A DNA stretch of 64,000 nt from Misgurnus anguillicaudatus. Taxonomy: Eukaryota; Chordata; Actinopteri; Cypriniformes; Cobitidae. The DNA is taken from assembly GCF_027580225.2 (NCBI RefSeq), contig NC_073353.2, positions 37,359,001 to 37,423,000 on the forward strand, written 5' to 3'. The notes beneath the pieces were generated by a model that was not told the DNA's origin, did not search any database, and was given only the letters and a program-made list of their open reading frames with translations. Made by a program: the position numbers and the translations under genes. The stretch's first letter is position 1; every line of letters begins with the position of its first letter. Shown piece by piece: positions 1 through 13,344 of the stretch.

Positions 1-66
1 TTATTTATTCAGCAATCTTAAATAAAAAATACCCCTATGACAAGTTTGTGGTCCAGGGTCACATTT
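1..66. mobile_element. end of a gtgaccctg MITE, cut by the window edge
   Basis: tttgtggtccagggtcaca at 46-64 is the family end. The rest lies before the window. Confidence 0.8.
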
Positions 67-1650
67 GTATTTTTCATTATCATTTAGTCAACCCCATGCT
101 GGGGTCAAATTGCTGTACCACCTTTTTCAAATGATACAAGTCACTTTGTCCTGATCACCATGTCTGGGTTTATTTAAAGGCAACAACCGGCTGACTGTAT
201 GTTATCTACTTGTGCACTACAAAGAAAGCAAGGAATGCGGTTAAAGTGAATCAGCACTACACTCCAAATTTTCTTTCTCTTGTACGAGATTAAAAGCATT
301 TAAAGCAAGCAGTCGAAAAGAAAGCACAGCTTTATTTGCAAGCATTTGCTCATTTTCTCCAATAAATCTCAAATGCCAGTCCCTCAGTTTTGGCAGACAG
401 GACTTATGAGTCCCAATACAAAGACACACTGTCTGACTACTTATCAAGTCTCTAGGGGAACTTCTCGCCCCTGACGCTCAATAGAGATGTTTAATTATGT
501 GATAGCCATCTTAATTCATGTGCAAATGTGGCCTTTGCATCCAGACTCGCTGTCTGTAGATCAAGTATATGATGTCAGCACACAGTGGCGCATTTGGCAT
601 CTTTAAACGTCTCCAACAGGAGCCCGAAATGCTTCCAGGTGATTCCAGGGGGTTTGGGGGTCTGGCCTCTTGACCAGAGAGGTGGATTGGTTTACACTTC
701 TCTTAAAGGTGGCAGTCGCATGCTTCCTATTTCTGCCTGCCCTATTTAAAGCAGGGGCTGGCATTCTTTATGGCCTCTCATCTCAAATAGCTTTGATGGA
801 GAATTTAAATCTGTGCTAAACTGACCACAGCTCCTACAATAAAAATAAACTCTGTTATGGAGTATTTCTTTTGGATTTGCTGTTATAAACACAATAATCT
901 CAAACACATGCATGTTTGTCATGTTTTTCATGCGTTTTTCTCATAGTTGTGATGCTTTGGGACTTTTTCAAACCAGGACTGGTCTGAGACTGACCGGTCT
1001 CCCACAGCATGGGGTGTACGATTCTCAGCCAATGCCTGGAATATTTCACAAACGTGCAATGAAAGCTGCCAACCGAGGCCTGGGATGCAGGGTGGTGTGG
1101 CGTCTCTGTGGTCTGTTCGACACTGTCTACCTTCTAGTCTCGGCCTCGCTGTCCACATATGATGCTAAAAACTCACACGGACCGAAACGTTAGCATGTTA
1201 TTGTGGTATCAGCAGTGTTTCAGATAAATGACACATAAAAAGAACACTGTGGTTGGTGGCTTCCATCGACAGACTTCCTCCTTCGTTCTGAATTTCCCTC
1301 TCCCACCGAACGCGGACGTCTCAAAAAAGGACAACAAATCACATGGCTGGGAACCGCAAGTTAAAACCGGAGGCGCATAGCTCGGACCACGACGGCGTGA
1401 GGAAACTTCGGTAGTTTTGCGTGCATGTGTGAACTCGAACTGACCTCAGAGCAGCCCTACAAACACATCTGATTAAATCAATCCATGTCACATGTGCATA
1501 TAACCACAGACGTGTCATAACTCTTTAATACACCCAGAATGATGAGTTGATGACCCAAGCAGACTTTGTGCGAACATCTTTATCTAACTAAGTGATAAGG
1601 TATGGCCATGAGGAAATGGTATGATTAAGCGTTAATCAATTGTTTAAATT
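67..1650. other. tns1 intron sequence, no gene seen
   Basis: Mostly unique-looking intronic DNA. A CpG-rich patch at about 1290-1410 (accgaacgcggacgtctc, gaccacgacggcgtgagg) stands out from the AT-rich surroundings. I could not find the next tns1 exon here. The short open frames at 912-1193 on both strands overlap each other and lack splice-site support. Confidence 0.6.
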
Positions 1651-2455
1651 AAAGGACAAGTTCGGTATTTTACACTTTAAGCCCTGTTTTCAGATTGTTT
1701 ATGACGAAACAGAACGGTTTTGACTGAAATTTCGACATATGCAGCTGCCCCGAGAATTTTCGGGTGTTTGTTGTTTCACCTCCCGCCTCTACAATGGGTG
1801 CATAGGTGCACAGGAACAATCCTTACTAAAATGCATTAAACTTTCGTTTACAAAGACGTGAAACTCACCGAGTGGTCAGGGGTGTTCGCTGATATGCTCA
1901 CACAAAAATCGCGTTAAAAGATGCCTTCCAACAGCTGTTTTAACATTCGTTGTAAACTTGTGGACCTATTTTTCCAAACGCCTCACACCCGTATATTCTT
2001 CCGCTGAGAGCTTGAATAATAGACACTCCAGCCCAGTTGGCGGCGATAATCCACCTTTGCCAATTGCAAGAATACAAACAAAGTTCCCGGGGCGGAGTAA
2101 TACCGTACCTCACAGCACATCTAATACTGTACAAGTCAATGGAGTTGGACAAAAACTACAATAAAACCTGTTGGAATGCATCTTTTGCAGCGATTTTTGT
2201 GTGAGCATATCAGTGAACACCCCTGACCACTCGGTGAGTTTTATGCCTTTGTAAACGAAAGTTTAATGCATTTTAGGAAGGATTGTTCCTGTGCACCTAT
2301 ACAGCCATTATAGAGGTGGGAGGTGAAACAAGAAACACCCGAAAATTCTTGGGCCAGCATCATATGTCCAAATTTCAGTCAAAACCGTTCTATTTCATCA
2401 TAAACAATCTGAAAACAGAGCTTTAAGCGTAAAATACCGAACTTGTCCTTTAACA
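1651..2455. mobile_element. foldback MITE with about 280-bp inverted arms
   Basis: Left arm ttaaaggacaagttcggta... and right arm ...taccgaacttgtcctttaa are inverted copies for about 280 bp each, including accgagtggtcaggggtgtt in both orientations. Both ends are TTAA. The centre (about 1950-2160) is single-copy and has no convincing ORF. Confidence 0.88.
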
Positions 2456-2499
2456 CTAGTAATAAACAATGGTTACAGCAAGGAATAACTGTTGACAGC

Positions 2500-2590
2500 T
2501 TACATTTATGCAATTGACAGACGCTTTTACTCAAGGCGACTTGACAAAAGTGCATTGAAGGTATTCTTTATATCATTTCATGGCCTTACA
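2500..2590. repeat. SINE 5' fragment
   Basis: tttatgcaattgacagacgc, actcaaggcgactt and gtgcattgaaggta. Degraded copy of the 44116 family, 61 bp from tns1 exon 2651. Confidence 0.6.
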
Positions 2591-2650
2591 AAATAATTTC
2601 TTGTACTGATAAAAGTCTCATATTTTTTATATGTCTGCAGTTGAACTTAC

Positions 2651-2767
2651 CCTCCAATGAATCTTCACAGCGCTGGTTAAAGTTCTCATAAGAATCCCAT
2701 CGGATCAGAGGGTCTTGCGTATTGTAGTCCACTGAAACACTAGGCCCATTTTCAAGGTGGTCCATTC
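2651..2767 (-). CDS. tns1: tns1 exon: start of the disordered central region
   Basis: A 117-bp exon, acceptor ttgtcacag and donor gtaagt, phase 1 in and 1 out. It reads (G)[20 protein letters not shown], then [18 protein letters not shown]. This stretch, shared by tensin-1 and -2, follows the C2 domain, and MDHLENG favours tensin-1. No further tns1 exon was found between 1 and 2650, so the next intron exceeds 2.6 kb and the rest of the gene lies outside the window. Confidence 0.95.
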
Positions 2768-5700
2768 CTGTGACAACACATTCAAAGTCAGAAGCTTCTG
2801 GAACCGGTTTACGCTTCTGTTTAACTCTTTTCCCGAGAAAACGCTTCCCTGCCCATGACAAGTTTTTCCGGCAATCCGTATTTTCGCTATTATCCACCAG
2901 GTGGCGCTTTTACCCAACTTATAAAACCCGGAAGTATTCCCTTAGGGCAAACGGTTTAAACTATGTGTATGTTTTGAGGATCGCTCTGAATCTGATCTCT
3001 ATCAAAAGTCATTCACAAAAACGCAATTATGTCAGCTTTTTGCTCAAAATTTGGTATTTGTAAAGAAACCTACCCATATTGTGGTGAGCACATGAAGGTA
3101 GGATGAAAGGTTTTTTGTTTGTTTGAAAGCAGAGGGTCTGTTCCTTCATTTGATATATTGTACTGTATGTTTATATATTTAAAGAAGAACATTTTTTGGA
3201 AGTCATAAAACTTTTGTGAAAATCAAAAATGCTGGCGTTGGCTGGCAACGTTTTTTTTTTCAAACACTGGCGGGGAAAGAGTTAATAGTTTATGGTATTT
3301 ATTTACAAATCATGTAAAATGCACTACAATAGTTCTTACCCTGGATTTTTTCTGGACCAAATGAAAAGACAAACTCCACCTTTCCGTATTCAGGAAATCT
3401 GTCATCTGTTTAAAAAGAGAAACACAATTTTAACTTTGAAAGAAGAAAAACAAAAAATGTTTTAGCTCTACTGAAATAAACAAATATTATAATTGTTTCC
3501 ATTACAAATATCATTATGAACCATCAGCTCAATAGGATTAAATGGTGTCCCACAAACCCAACACATTACCAGTAGAGACCCACAGAGACCATTAAAAGAC
3601 CAATTAAAACAAATACAATTCTTATTAAAACCTTTAAATCCATTACAAATCCTGTATTGTTTTATTCAGCAGGGAGATATGACAGTAATCAAAGGATAAC
3701 TGAAATTTTATTGAGATTTATACATCCTCTGAATAAATAAGCTTCCCAATAATATATTGGTTTGCTAGGATAAGACACTATTTGGCCGAGATAAAACTAT
3801 TTGAAAATCTGGAATCTCATGGTACAAACAATCTAAATATTTGGAAAATCGCCTTTAAAATTGTCCAAATAAAGTCCATTAAGTGCATTTTTGTTATTCC
3901 CAGATAACAACCACTCAAAACTAATAACACACGGTAACTTGGAAGCTACAAACTATTTTGACAGGTACAGTGTAATATTACACAAAATTAAATATAAATA
4001 TGTTTATGAATAAACCAAATAGTGTGTTCGTAACATTTGAACGTCTTGTCTTATCTTAAAAACAAAAATATACATGTTCTTCTCTTGGAATGTATGCATT
4101 CGTTAAAATGAGCAAAAATATTTCAAGTCAATATTTAATGTTTCTTACATTACTTATGAGGTAAATAGCCATGTAATAAGCGGGATAATATACTGTGCAG
4201 GCAGCCGGTTGTTATTGTGCTTCGTGTCAGGTCCTGATCACACTGTCGGGCTTATTCTTGCGATAAAAAATGGCTGCCTATATATTATAATTTACTTAAT
4301 ATCCTAATTATTGGTGCCATAAAAATCTACAATTTTACCAATAAAGTGTATTGTTGGATATTGCTACAAATATACCCGTGCGACTTATGACCAGAGTCAC
4401 AATAGTTCCAAACTAACAAATTGTTTTATTCAAACAAGTTTTCTTCGCTGCATACCTTTAAAAGTCTCATCCAGCTCATCTTTGCCGAAGACGATTCCTA
4501 GGTCATGAACAGCACATGTGTGAAACTGCACACGGAAGATAACGTCACGGGACGGACTGCGAAACCGTTTGTGGTAACACTTGAGCTGTAGGGAACATGA
4601 GAAGCCACATGACATGTCACAAAAAGCACCTCATGAAAACACGTAGATGCTTAAAAAAACACAGCACTTGCAGGTATTTTAGAGATTAGGGCTGTGATAG
4701 TACATGTATCAGTTCCAAACTGAATAGATACAGGGCTTTTGGTATGGTACACACAACAACATGAATAATTACATTAATGCACCATTTAATTTTTTGGAGC
4801 ATTTGGCTTCCTCTACTTAGAAGATACTTTGTGTGCCATATTAGACCCATTTACCTATTAACTGGTCATTTGTCCTTCCATTTAAAGTGCCTTATTATAG
4901 CCACAGTCTGTAATCAACATTACCAGCAAATGTTGTCAATAAAGATTAACTTGTAAAAAAGCAGGAACATTCTTTTAAGAGCAGGCAAACCACCCACATT
5001 TAGACCCTGTCAACACACACATACACATTCAGCCCAGAAAGGTCTATTCATGGGCTTGAAATAGACTGTTTGCCTTCCCGTGGTGCCATAGAGCCAGATA
5101 TGTCAGTATAGTGAAAGTATGTATGACTGCAGAGCCTCTCCAAAACCCAGACAAGGAGATATAAATGTCCTCACTGGCTACCGAGGAAACTGTATCCCAT
5201 TTTCTGTTCCCCAAAATAACTATAATTAAGCTACTTAGCTTGGGGCAGACGGACATAAAATGTACTGCTATTCAGGTCGGAGAGGGAAACAAAACAAACG
5301 CAACAAAATTAAGGAAGACGGGGCCTGGCGAAGAACCCTGCGGTTTTCCCAAACTGCAACAGCATCACAGCAACGCAGATGGGGGGTCCAGCTCAGTGAG
5401 ACATTTCACAGTGATTCACATTTAATCAGAAGCAATAAATGTGAGCAACGTGAGCAACTAGACACGCATTTCTCTTGACATAATACAAAAAATGACTTTG
5501 ACAAAACTCTGTGTGTGCTGATTTAGTTATAGCATAATAAAAGCATATGTTAATTTATACCTTTGAAGGTTTTAGGAAAGTTTGGTAATATACAGTAGTT
5601 ACAATATATTTTCTTATTAAACTGTATACAAAAGGCAAAAAAAAAGATTGAGATTTTATCCCGGACGAGCCCCCAATTTATGTTATATTTCACTGTATAT

Positions 5701-8700
5701 CGCCCTGGTCTTGTGAAATAGCTGAATACTGTCCATCTAACTTTATTATCTGTAACATATATCCAAACCTCAGGGGAAACATTGATTAATTTTTCTGAGC
5801 GCTAACCACATATTGATTTGTGGCGTGCTTTAGCTGAAAGGCAATGCTACTGTTATGGTTCATCCTTGGGTTACCGCTCTCTATAGATCCACTTTGATTG
5901 ATAATGCTTGCTAAGGACTTCCACAGCATTACTGCACATGATAAAGCACTCAGCCGCTTTTGGCCTCCGTTTCAAAAAAGGTTTCTGAGCTAAAATGCAA
6001 AACAAATCCATGCAGTGAAAAAGTGCCTTTCATCAAGAATGTGTGTTGAGTCTAAAGGACGCCTCCTTTTGACGCACATCAATATTGTTTGCTTATTTTG
6101 CTCTAAAAAATCCCATAAATGGAGGAAACACTTGTGTCATGCATGCTTTGCTATCCATCTGTTTCATAACAAATCTGTAGCCCCAAAATCCAAGAAATAA
6201 TATTTTGCATTAAGAAAATATTAGTTACATTTAAGTTTAGGAATAATAAGGAGTTTTACAAAATATGATTGGGTGAATGATGTAAGGGTTAATACCTGAT
6301 AAAGTTTTGTGAGATTCACTACAATGTTCTTACCAGTATGTCTCCTTTAAGAAGCAGGCCAGGCTCAATAGTGATGCATATGCTGGTCTGACTGTCTCCC
6401 TGGACATTACTGCAAAGATCAGACAGATACACAAGTCTTAAACACACAATTTAACACACAGTACACAATTTAACACATTGTCAGCTTCTCCCATGAGTCC
6501 TTACATATAAGCGATCAATACATGGCAACTTTATATAACACTAATTGTTTTTAATATGCAGGATTTGTGCCATACTGTGGATAGCCATAGAATATATCAA
6601 TTCCTTCCTGCTAAAAACACAGTTAATAGCAGGACTCTATTCCACTTGAAACAGCAAGAGGTAAAAATTACCCACTTTTTATTAAGTACAAAATTAGTAA
6701 ATACTATACATGTTGTTATATATGCGTATATCACTATATACAATACTTTAACCATGATTTTTGCATACAGTATGCCACAAAGTGTTTCAATACAGCATAT
6801 TTTGTATTGAGTCGGAACTTATAAGTAAAGCCATACCATTGTCACACAAGATACCGCATTTACCGCAATACAGCAGACGGCCATACCGAAGTATGACTAC
6901 CAGAATAGTTTGCAATAACTAAATGATTTTAATATTTAAAAATAGATTAAAGCGGCACCATGTAGTTTTTCCAACCTTCATAATACATTTTCAAGACCCT
7001 TGTGATAGTACATCGACTTTAAATAGGTTGAATCACATGTCTACCATAGCCTGACGGGGTCTGTATCGCTTTTACTCGTACTTTAAAACTTAAGGTTTCA
7101 GGTAGTAACCAGAGCACAAAAAAACCCTACAAAATTCGACTGCTTTACGGCATACGTCACTTCCTCCACACAATTATTTTTTTAAGGTGAATTTTGCTTG
7201 AGGCTACTTAAGGACTATAGAGAGCAACTTCTATTGTGTGACTCTGTGGCACTGTGTTAGTGTCACAGACCTATGACACGGGCGACACGGGTTCGATTCC
7301 CCTTTAAGGCAATTTTTTATATAAACGTACGATCTTGATTCATACATAAATGCAATCTTCTTTATAAATGACGGCGATTATCTTGCATATAGTTCCCTGT
7401 ATTCAGATGCTGCATTCACGTGTTCACGTATTTACCTTTCTTTTACTGTCTATGGTATTTACATTACAATCCAGGATGCTATAGCACTCAAACTTGCTCA
7501 AACTCACACAGTGTAAAACCAAACCCTATTCATTCACCAATCAGATCCGAGCGTTTCTCTCTTCCTCATTTGCTGCGTTTTAATTTAATTTTCACACAAA
7601 AGAGAGGAAAAACGAGCGCCATTGCGGAAAATTCTGGTGGCGAGGGAATGAGGGACGATGCAACAATATTTGTTTGGGAAAAGGCAAGGAAATACTTCTG
7701 GTCATTTCTCAATTGGAAGGCTGCAGCGTCCGGAGGTCAAATATGCAGGCTGCATACGTCATCAAGCCTGGCCTATTAAGGTAAACTGAGCATTACATTC
7801 ACAAATCATAAGCATACTGAAACAATTTACGATTAACTAAGTATAATAATCAACTTTATAATTGTTAATATTCTGAAATAAGACAGTCTTGATGACGTAT
7901 GCAGCTTAGAAATACGACATCCGGAGGCTGCAACCTTCAGACTGAGAAATGGCTTCTGCCACGACGAGTTCCTCATCAGATAGTTGTAACATGACTGCGT
8001 TTCTCCTTGATGCCTCAAAATGTTGATCATTAAGCATTTTAAAGGTTTAGTTTTTAGTTTAGTTTTAAGGTTGGCCAGTTCTTTTCCTTTCCTTTCCTTG
8101 CGCTTGTGGCCTCTAGGGGCGCAAGGCGTGAAAAATACATGTCTAGCGCCCCCTAGTGGCTAAAAAGTTCCGCGGTGTGCTTTTAAGTTTATGCATAGTC
8201 AACATTTTAGCAAAGATATGGCACAAGAATCTTCTAGAAAATGTAATAGTTTTAAAATCCAACTTTAAGCATTTGCATACCGTATTTCTCTTCAATATCA
8301 TCCAGCTTTAAGCTATAAGCAGCATTAGTTCATTAAAATCGTCTGTGCTGCATTCTCAAAATGACTAAAAGTAAAACGTGAATGAAAAGAATCATAACAA
8401 ATGGCTAAATGTAATGGAATCCTTAAGACGAATACGATTGGAAATCAGAATCATTCGATTCCTAAGGGTTCCCATCCCTAATGACAATAACACAACTGCT
8501 CTCGAGTGTGGTGACAACTACAGGCCTTGTTCAGCTGTATGAAACTAGCACATGTTGACTGCTCTGTGTATGTGTGATTCAACCCTCCCAGACACGGTGG
8601 GTGGGGCAGACGTTAAGATGGCAGCCTATGACTGGTTGCTTTGGAGGCTGGGCTTGATGCCAGGGAAGCATGAGCAATGTAGTGCAAAAAAAAAAACATG

Positions 8701-11700
8701 GACTGATTCATACTAGATCCCAGATGTGTAGACGGGCTGCATCGCCTGGTAGATCTTGAGAAAAGGGCGGCAACCTGAGAAACGGGGAGAACAATAACAA
8801 CGTGTTACTACAGTTTTAGAAGTAAAACAGAACTTAAAGAAAAGCTGGTCTATATTTACCGGTACAGTTATGCATTCAGCAGACGCATTTATCCAAAGCA
8901 GCTAGCAGTGCATTCAAGATATACATTTTTTTTTAGTTTGGAGCCGAACTCATGGTGTTTCTATGGTCATCCTATACCAGCTACAGGAACACCACTAGGT
9001 ATCCGTTCTTGATATTGGAGTAGAAAATGTCTGTCTAACTATCCCTTGTTTACATCTGCTATTAACATCCATGCCTTGTGATCTGATCACAGGGGTCAAG
9101 CGAGCCAGATTGCCGTTTACGCCTGGTATTAACATGCGTCTCCTGTGACCAATTCACATTTCGTCATGGTGAATGTCTCAGATTTCATGACTACATGCTT
9201 CATTTACAGCGCCAGTCTGCTGTTGCATGCTGATGTGTGCAAAAACATACCAAAACTGGGGGGCCCCCCTGGCACCATCTCAGGGCCCCCAATTTGAGAA
9301 CCACTGGTCTACAGGTTATTTTCTTTTTAAATATGCATAATGTGCAATGAGTAACACCTTTGTTTGCCAAAACACATCAGGACAGATTAGCGACTGCACC
9401 CGATATGCAATGTGAAGTTTCTGAATGTGGTTTGAGTGACTCGACCACAAAATGTTCTTGGACGAAAGTTTCACATTTAGCACTGACTATTTGGATTAAT
9501 TGGATTACCAGAGACGGCTGTTAATACCAGAATGAAACTGTAAATGTACTTGAGACTGCACACAGTTTAACCATCACGTGTCACAGAGCAGCCCATCAGT
9601 CTTTCAGTCTGACAACAAGGCGTCAAAAGCAGCAGGGGTTTGAGCCGCTGACACATGCCCAATGGCGGCTACTGAAACCTGCCTTTAACATCTCCAAAAA
9701 TCCCTGACAGTTTCATCTTACCCCCTTTGGACTCAAAGTTGGGGATCCCGTGCATTATGACGTGATGGAGGAACAGAGGCTTGTTGTTGATTTTGATGTG
9801 GCCAGAGAGCAGACCGCTGAAATACTGCACATACCTACAGCAAAAGAAATCACTGTTAGAAACGAAGTGAAGTGAGAATAAATTGAGGCACATGAACATT
9901 AAAGGTGCAGTGTGTAGATTTTAGCGGCATCTGGCAGTGAGATTGTGAATTGCAACCAACGGCTCAGTCCACCATTCACCGAAACGCATAGAGAAGCTAC
10001 AGTAGCCGCCAAAGGACAAACATGATGTTTTACAGTAGTGATAAAATGCGCTCTGTACAGCAGTTTGTCCATTTAGGGCTACTGTAGAAACATGGCAGCA
10101 CAAAATGGCGACTTTCACCGCGGATAATATAGTTATGTATATTATATTGCATTTCTGTCTTTAGATCCTTCTAAAAGTTACACACTGCACCTTTAGTGCT
10201 TAGTAGTAGCTCATTACACGCAAATGTAAATGCAAACTAATTCAACGATTAGCGCGACTAGATTACATACAAAGTCAGACGCGTCCTCGCGTGGGGCGAT
10301 GTGAATGGCGCAAATTGGGCGGCACGATTGCCGCAAAAACATGCGCTATTTCGTCTCAAACACGCCTTTGCGCAAGTTGAAAATATTCACCTCAAGCAAA
10401 ACAATTTGCATGACAACAAGTTAAATCCAGCGCGTAATCTATAGTGAGCAACGCAATGCTATGCGTATGGTTTGTACGTAGCATTAGGAATTTAGCAACC
10501 CTGCAGTACATTACTGTATTGTAGTAAAGATTGTAGTAAAGCAAAAATCCACATTGGTCGACGACTACTTCCTACTACTGAAATTTTAGTGATGGTCTAA
10601 TATAAATGTGTACTGTGGTCCTTGTCTGGTAAACTGAAATAGTTAAAGTTTATGAAACACACATGCACCTGTACAATCTTGCCGAGTGTTTGGGTTTTCA
10701 GTCATCAGATGTGTTTGCGTAAGTGCATGTTGCATAACACACTACATGAAATATAAACACTGTTGACAAGACTATATAGGGTCATGAGATGATTTTATTC
10801 TGCCGTTGAGGAGCACACTGCTGTGCTTTCAAAGCCAGATGCTAGTCCCTATAAACAGGAAAGACAATTTTTCAGGCCATGTCCCTGGAGATGGACAGTG
10901 ACCAGAGCGTTTGTATCTTTCTAGCTTTCCCATGAAGCTTTAAAAGTCTCTCTAAACTCCAGGGCCTCTCGGTTCCGGAAAGAAGCAGGCTGGTAAAAAT
11001 CATGAGATCTAAGTTTACTCTCCTGCAGCACGATCGCTCTGCTTTTCCATTTTCCATAAAGAAGGCATTACTGGATGTGACACAATGAAAGCTTGTTTAA
11101 TTTCAGCTTTTCTATAAGTAGATGGAACACTCGTTTCTATGAAAGCAGCACATCATGAGCCAAATGTTCCCTTATGAGGCATAAATGGGTTGTGTACTCA
11201 TTTCGTGACCCTGAACCACAAAACCAGTCATAAGTCTCATGGGTATATTTGTAGCAATAGCCAACAATACATGGTATGGGTCAAAAGTATTGATTTATCT
11301 TAAATACCAAAAATCATTAGGATATTAAATAAAGATCATGTTCCATCGCAAAAACTATAAAAACTTTATTTTTGTGATTGGATGCAGTTGCTAAGGACTT
11401 CATTTGGACAACTTTAAAAGCGATTTTCTCAATACTAGATTTTTTGCACCTTCAGATTCCAGATTTTCAAATGGTTGTATCTTGGCCAAATACTGTCCTA
11501 TCTTAAGCTTATTTATTCAACTTTCAGATGATGTATAAATCTCAATTAATAAAATTGGCCCTTTATGATTTGGTTTCGTGGTCCAGGGTCACATATCAGT
11601 CATTCTTGCTCTGTAACTGAACGTTTTTAATACAGCGATGCTGGAAAACTTTTTTAATATAGCTATTTTCATGACAAAATTATGAACATAACAATTTGGA

Positions 11701-13285
11701 ATAGAAATAGATAAACAAAAATGCAAGAGCTGGCATGGACGCCACAAATTTGTGTAAACTAGTGATGTAAATCAGAGAGTTAATTGCAATACGACAGTAT
11801 CGATTATCTCCGCCAGCGATGCCATATTTGCCAATAAATCAAACATTTCTTTAATGCAATTACAATTCAATTCAACTAATTTAGCGATACTTTAAAGGGG
11901 CCATAGCACAAGACTTTTTAAAGATGTCAAATAAATCTTTGGTGTCAACAGAGCACTTATGTGAAGTTTTAGCCACAAAACACCATATAGATAAATTATT
12001 ATAACATGTTAAAATTGACACTTTGTAGGTGTGTGCAAAAATGTGCTGTTTTTGGGTGTGTCCTCTAAAATGCAAATGAGCTGATGAAATTCAAACACTG
12101 ATCACAATGATGGTGTTTTTTGCAATTAAAACTCAATTGTGCTGATCTCTGCACTAAATGGCAGTGCTGTGGTTGGATAGTGCAGATTAAGGGGTGGTAT
12201 TATTATAATAAGAGCTCCTTATGACATCACAAGGAGAGCCAAATTTCAACTACCTATTTTTTGATAGAATTACTGGGGACCAAATCATAGCACTTAAACA
12301 TGGAAAAAGTCAGATTTTCATGCCATGGCCCTTTTAATATTACGTGCCTAGTTAAGCAGGTACATTTTTTAATAACTAAAATATTTAACATGATCATTTA
12401 ATTAAACTGAAAATGGGACAATATCTGTCCCAATTGGGACATTTACAACAACAATACACCTTTTTTAAATAAAGAAAAATAAATAATGAGAGAAAATGTC
12501 ATAAAATCAATCTTATGATGGCAACAGTCAAAGTCTGTACTGTAGTGTTTCAGCTAATGCTGGTGAAGATTTTCTGCCAATATGTTTGTCCAATCCATTT
12601 TCCAAATACAAAATATTTCCAAAACCGTCCGATAGCAGTCACAACGTCTTCTGTGTCTTTTTTTATTGGAGGCATCGATGTATTGTTACACCCCTAGTGT
12701 AAACAGTGTTGTTTCAATGTGTAGCTTTGCGCCAATCTTTGTATCAATATCCATAAAAAATGAATATCTTGGATGTTTTTAATTATAAATGTATTTTCAA
12801 TACAACTACACAATATAACGCAAATACTGGTTCAGTATGCAGTAGTATACTGGTTTGGGATCGCAGTACTTCGAATGCCTCTTGTAACAACTGCAGACTG
12901 CTGGACAACCATTCCTGTCTAATAATAACTCAGGAAATAACGGCACAATGGTCCGAGATCTTAAACATGGCTTATCAGCAACTCTGCAGAGAATAGTCAT
13001 GACTTTAGGCAACGTGCGACATCAACATTCCTCTCATCGCTGGAATGTGATCTGGAAGATTTGAGTGTTTGAAAAACAGAAGATTATCTGCAAGTTTTTA
13101 TAAACTAGTCTCGGTAAAAACGTGATGGCAGGCAGAGTTGAGAGGATTGATTTAAACATTTAATTTAGTACAAAATACTACTTACTAAAGATGTAATTAG
13201 CAACCAAAAACAAAATTATCTAAAAAGCAGGAAACTTCACATTAAAAATACACTTCTGCTACTTATCTCCTAATATTTGTATTTT

Positions 13286-13344
<59 letters not shown>

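Noticed and set aside
7230..7312. tRNA gene
   Set aside because: Good B-box only; the A-box and acceptor stem are poor. Kept as a tRNA-like remnant.
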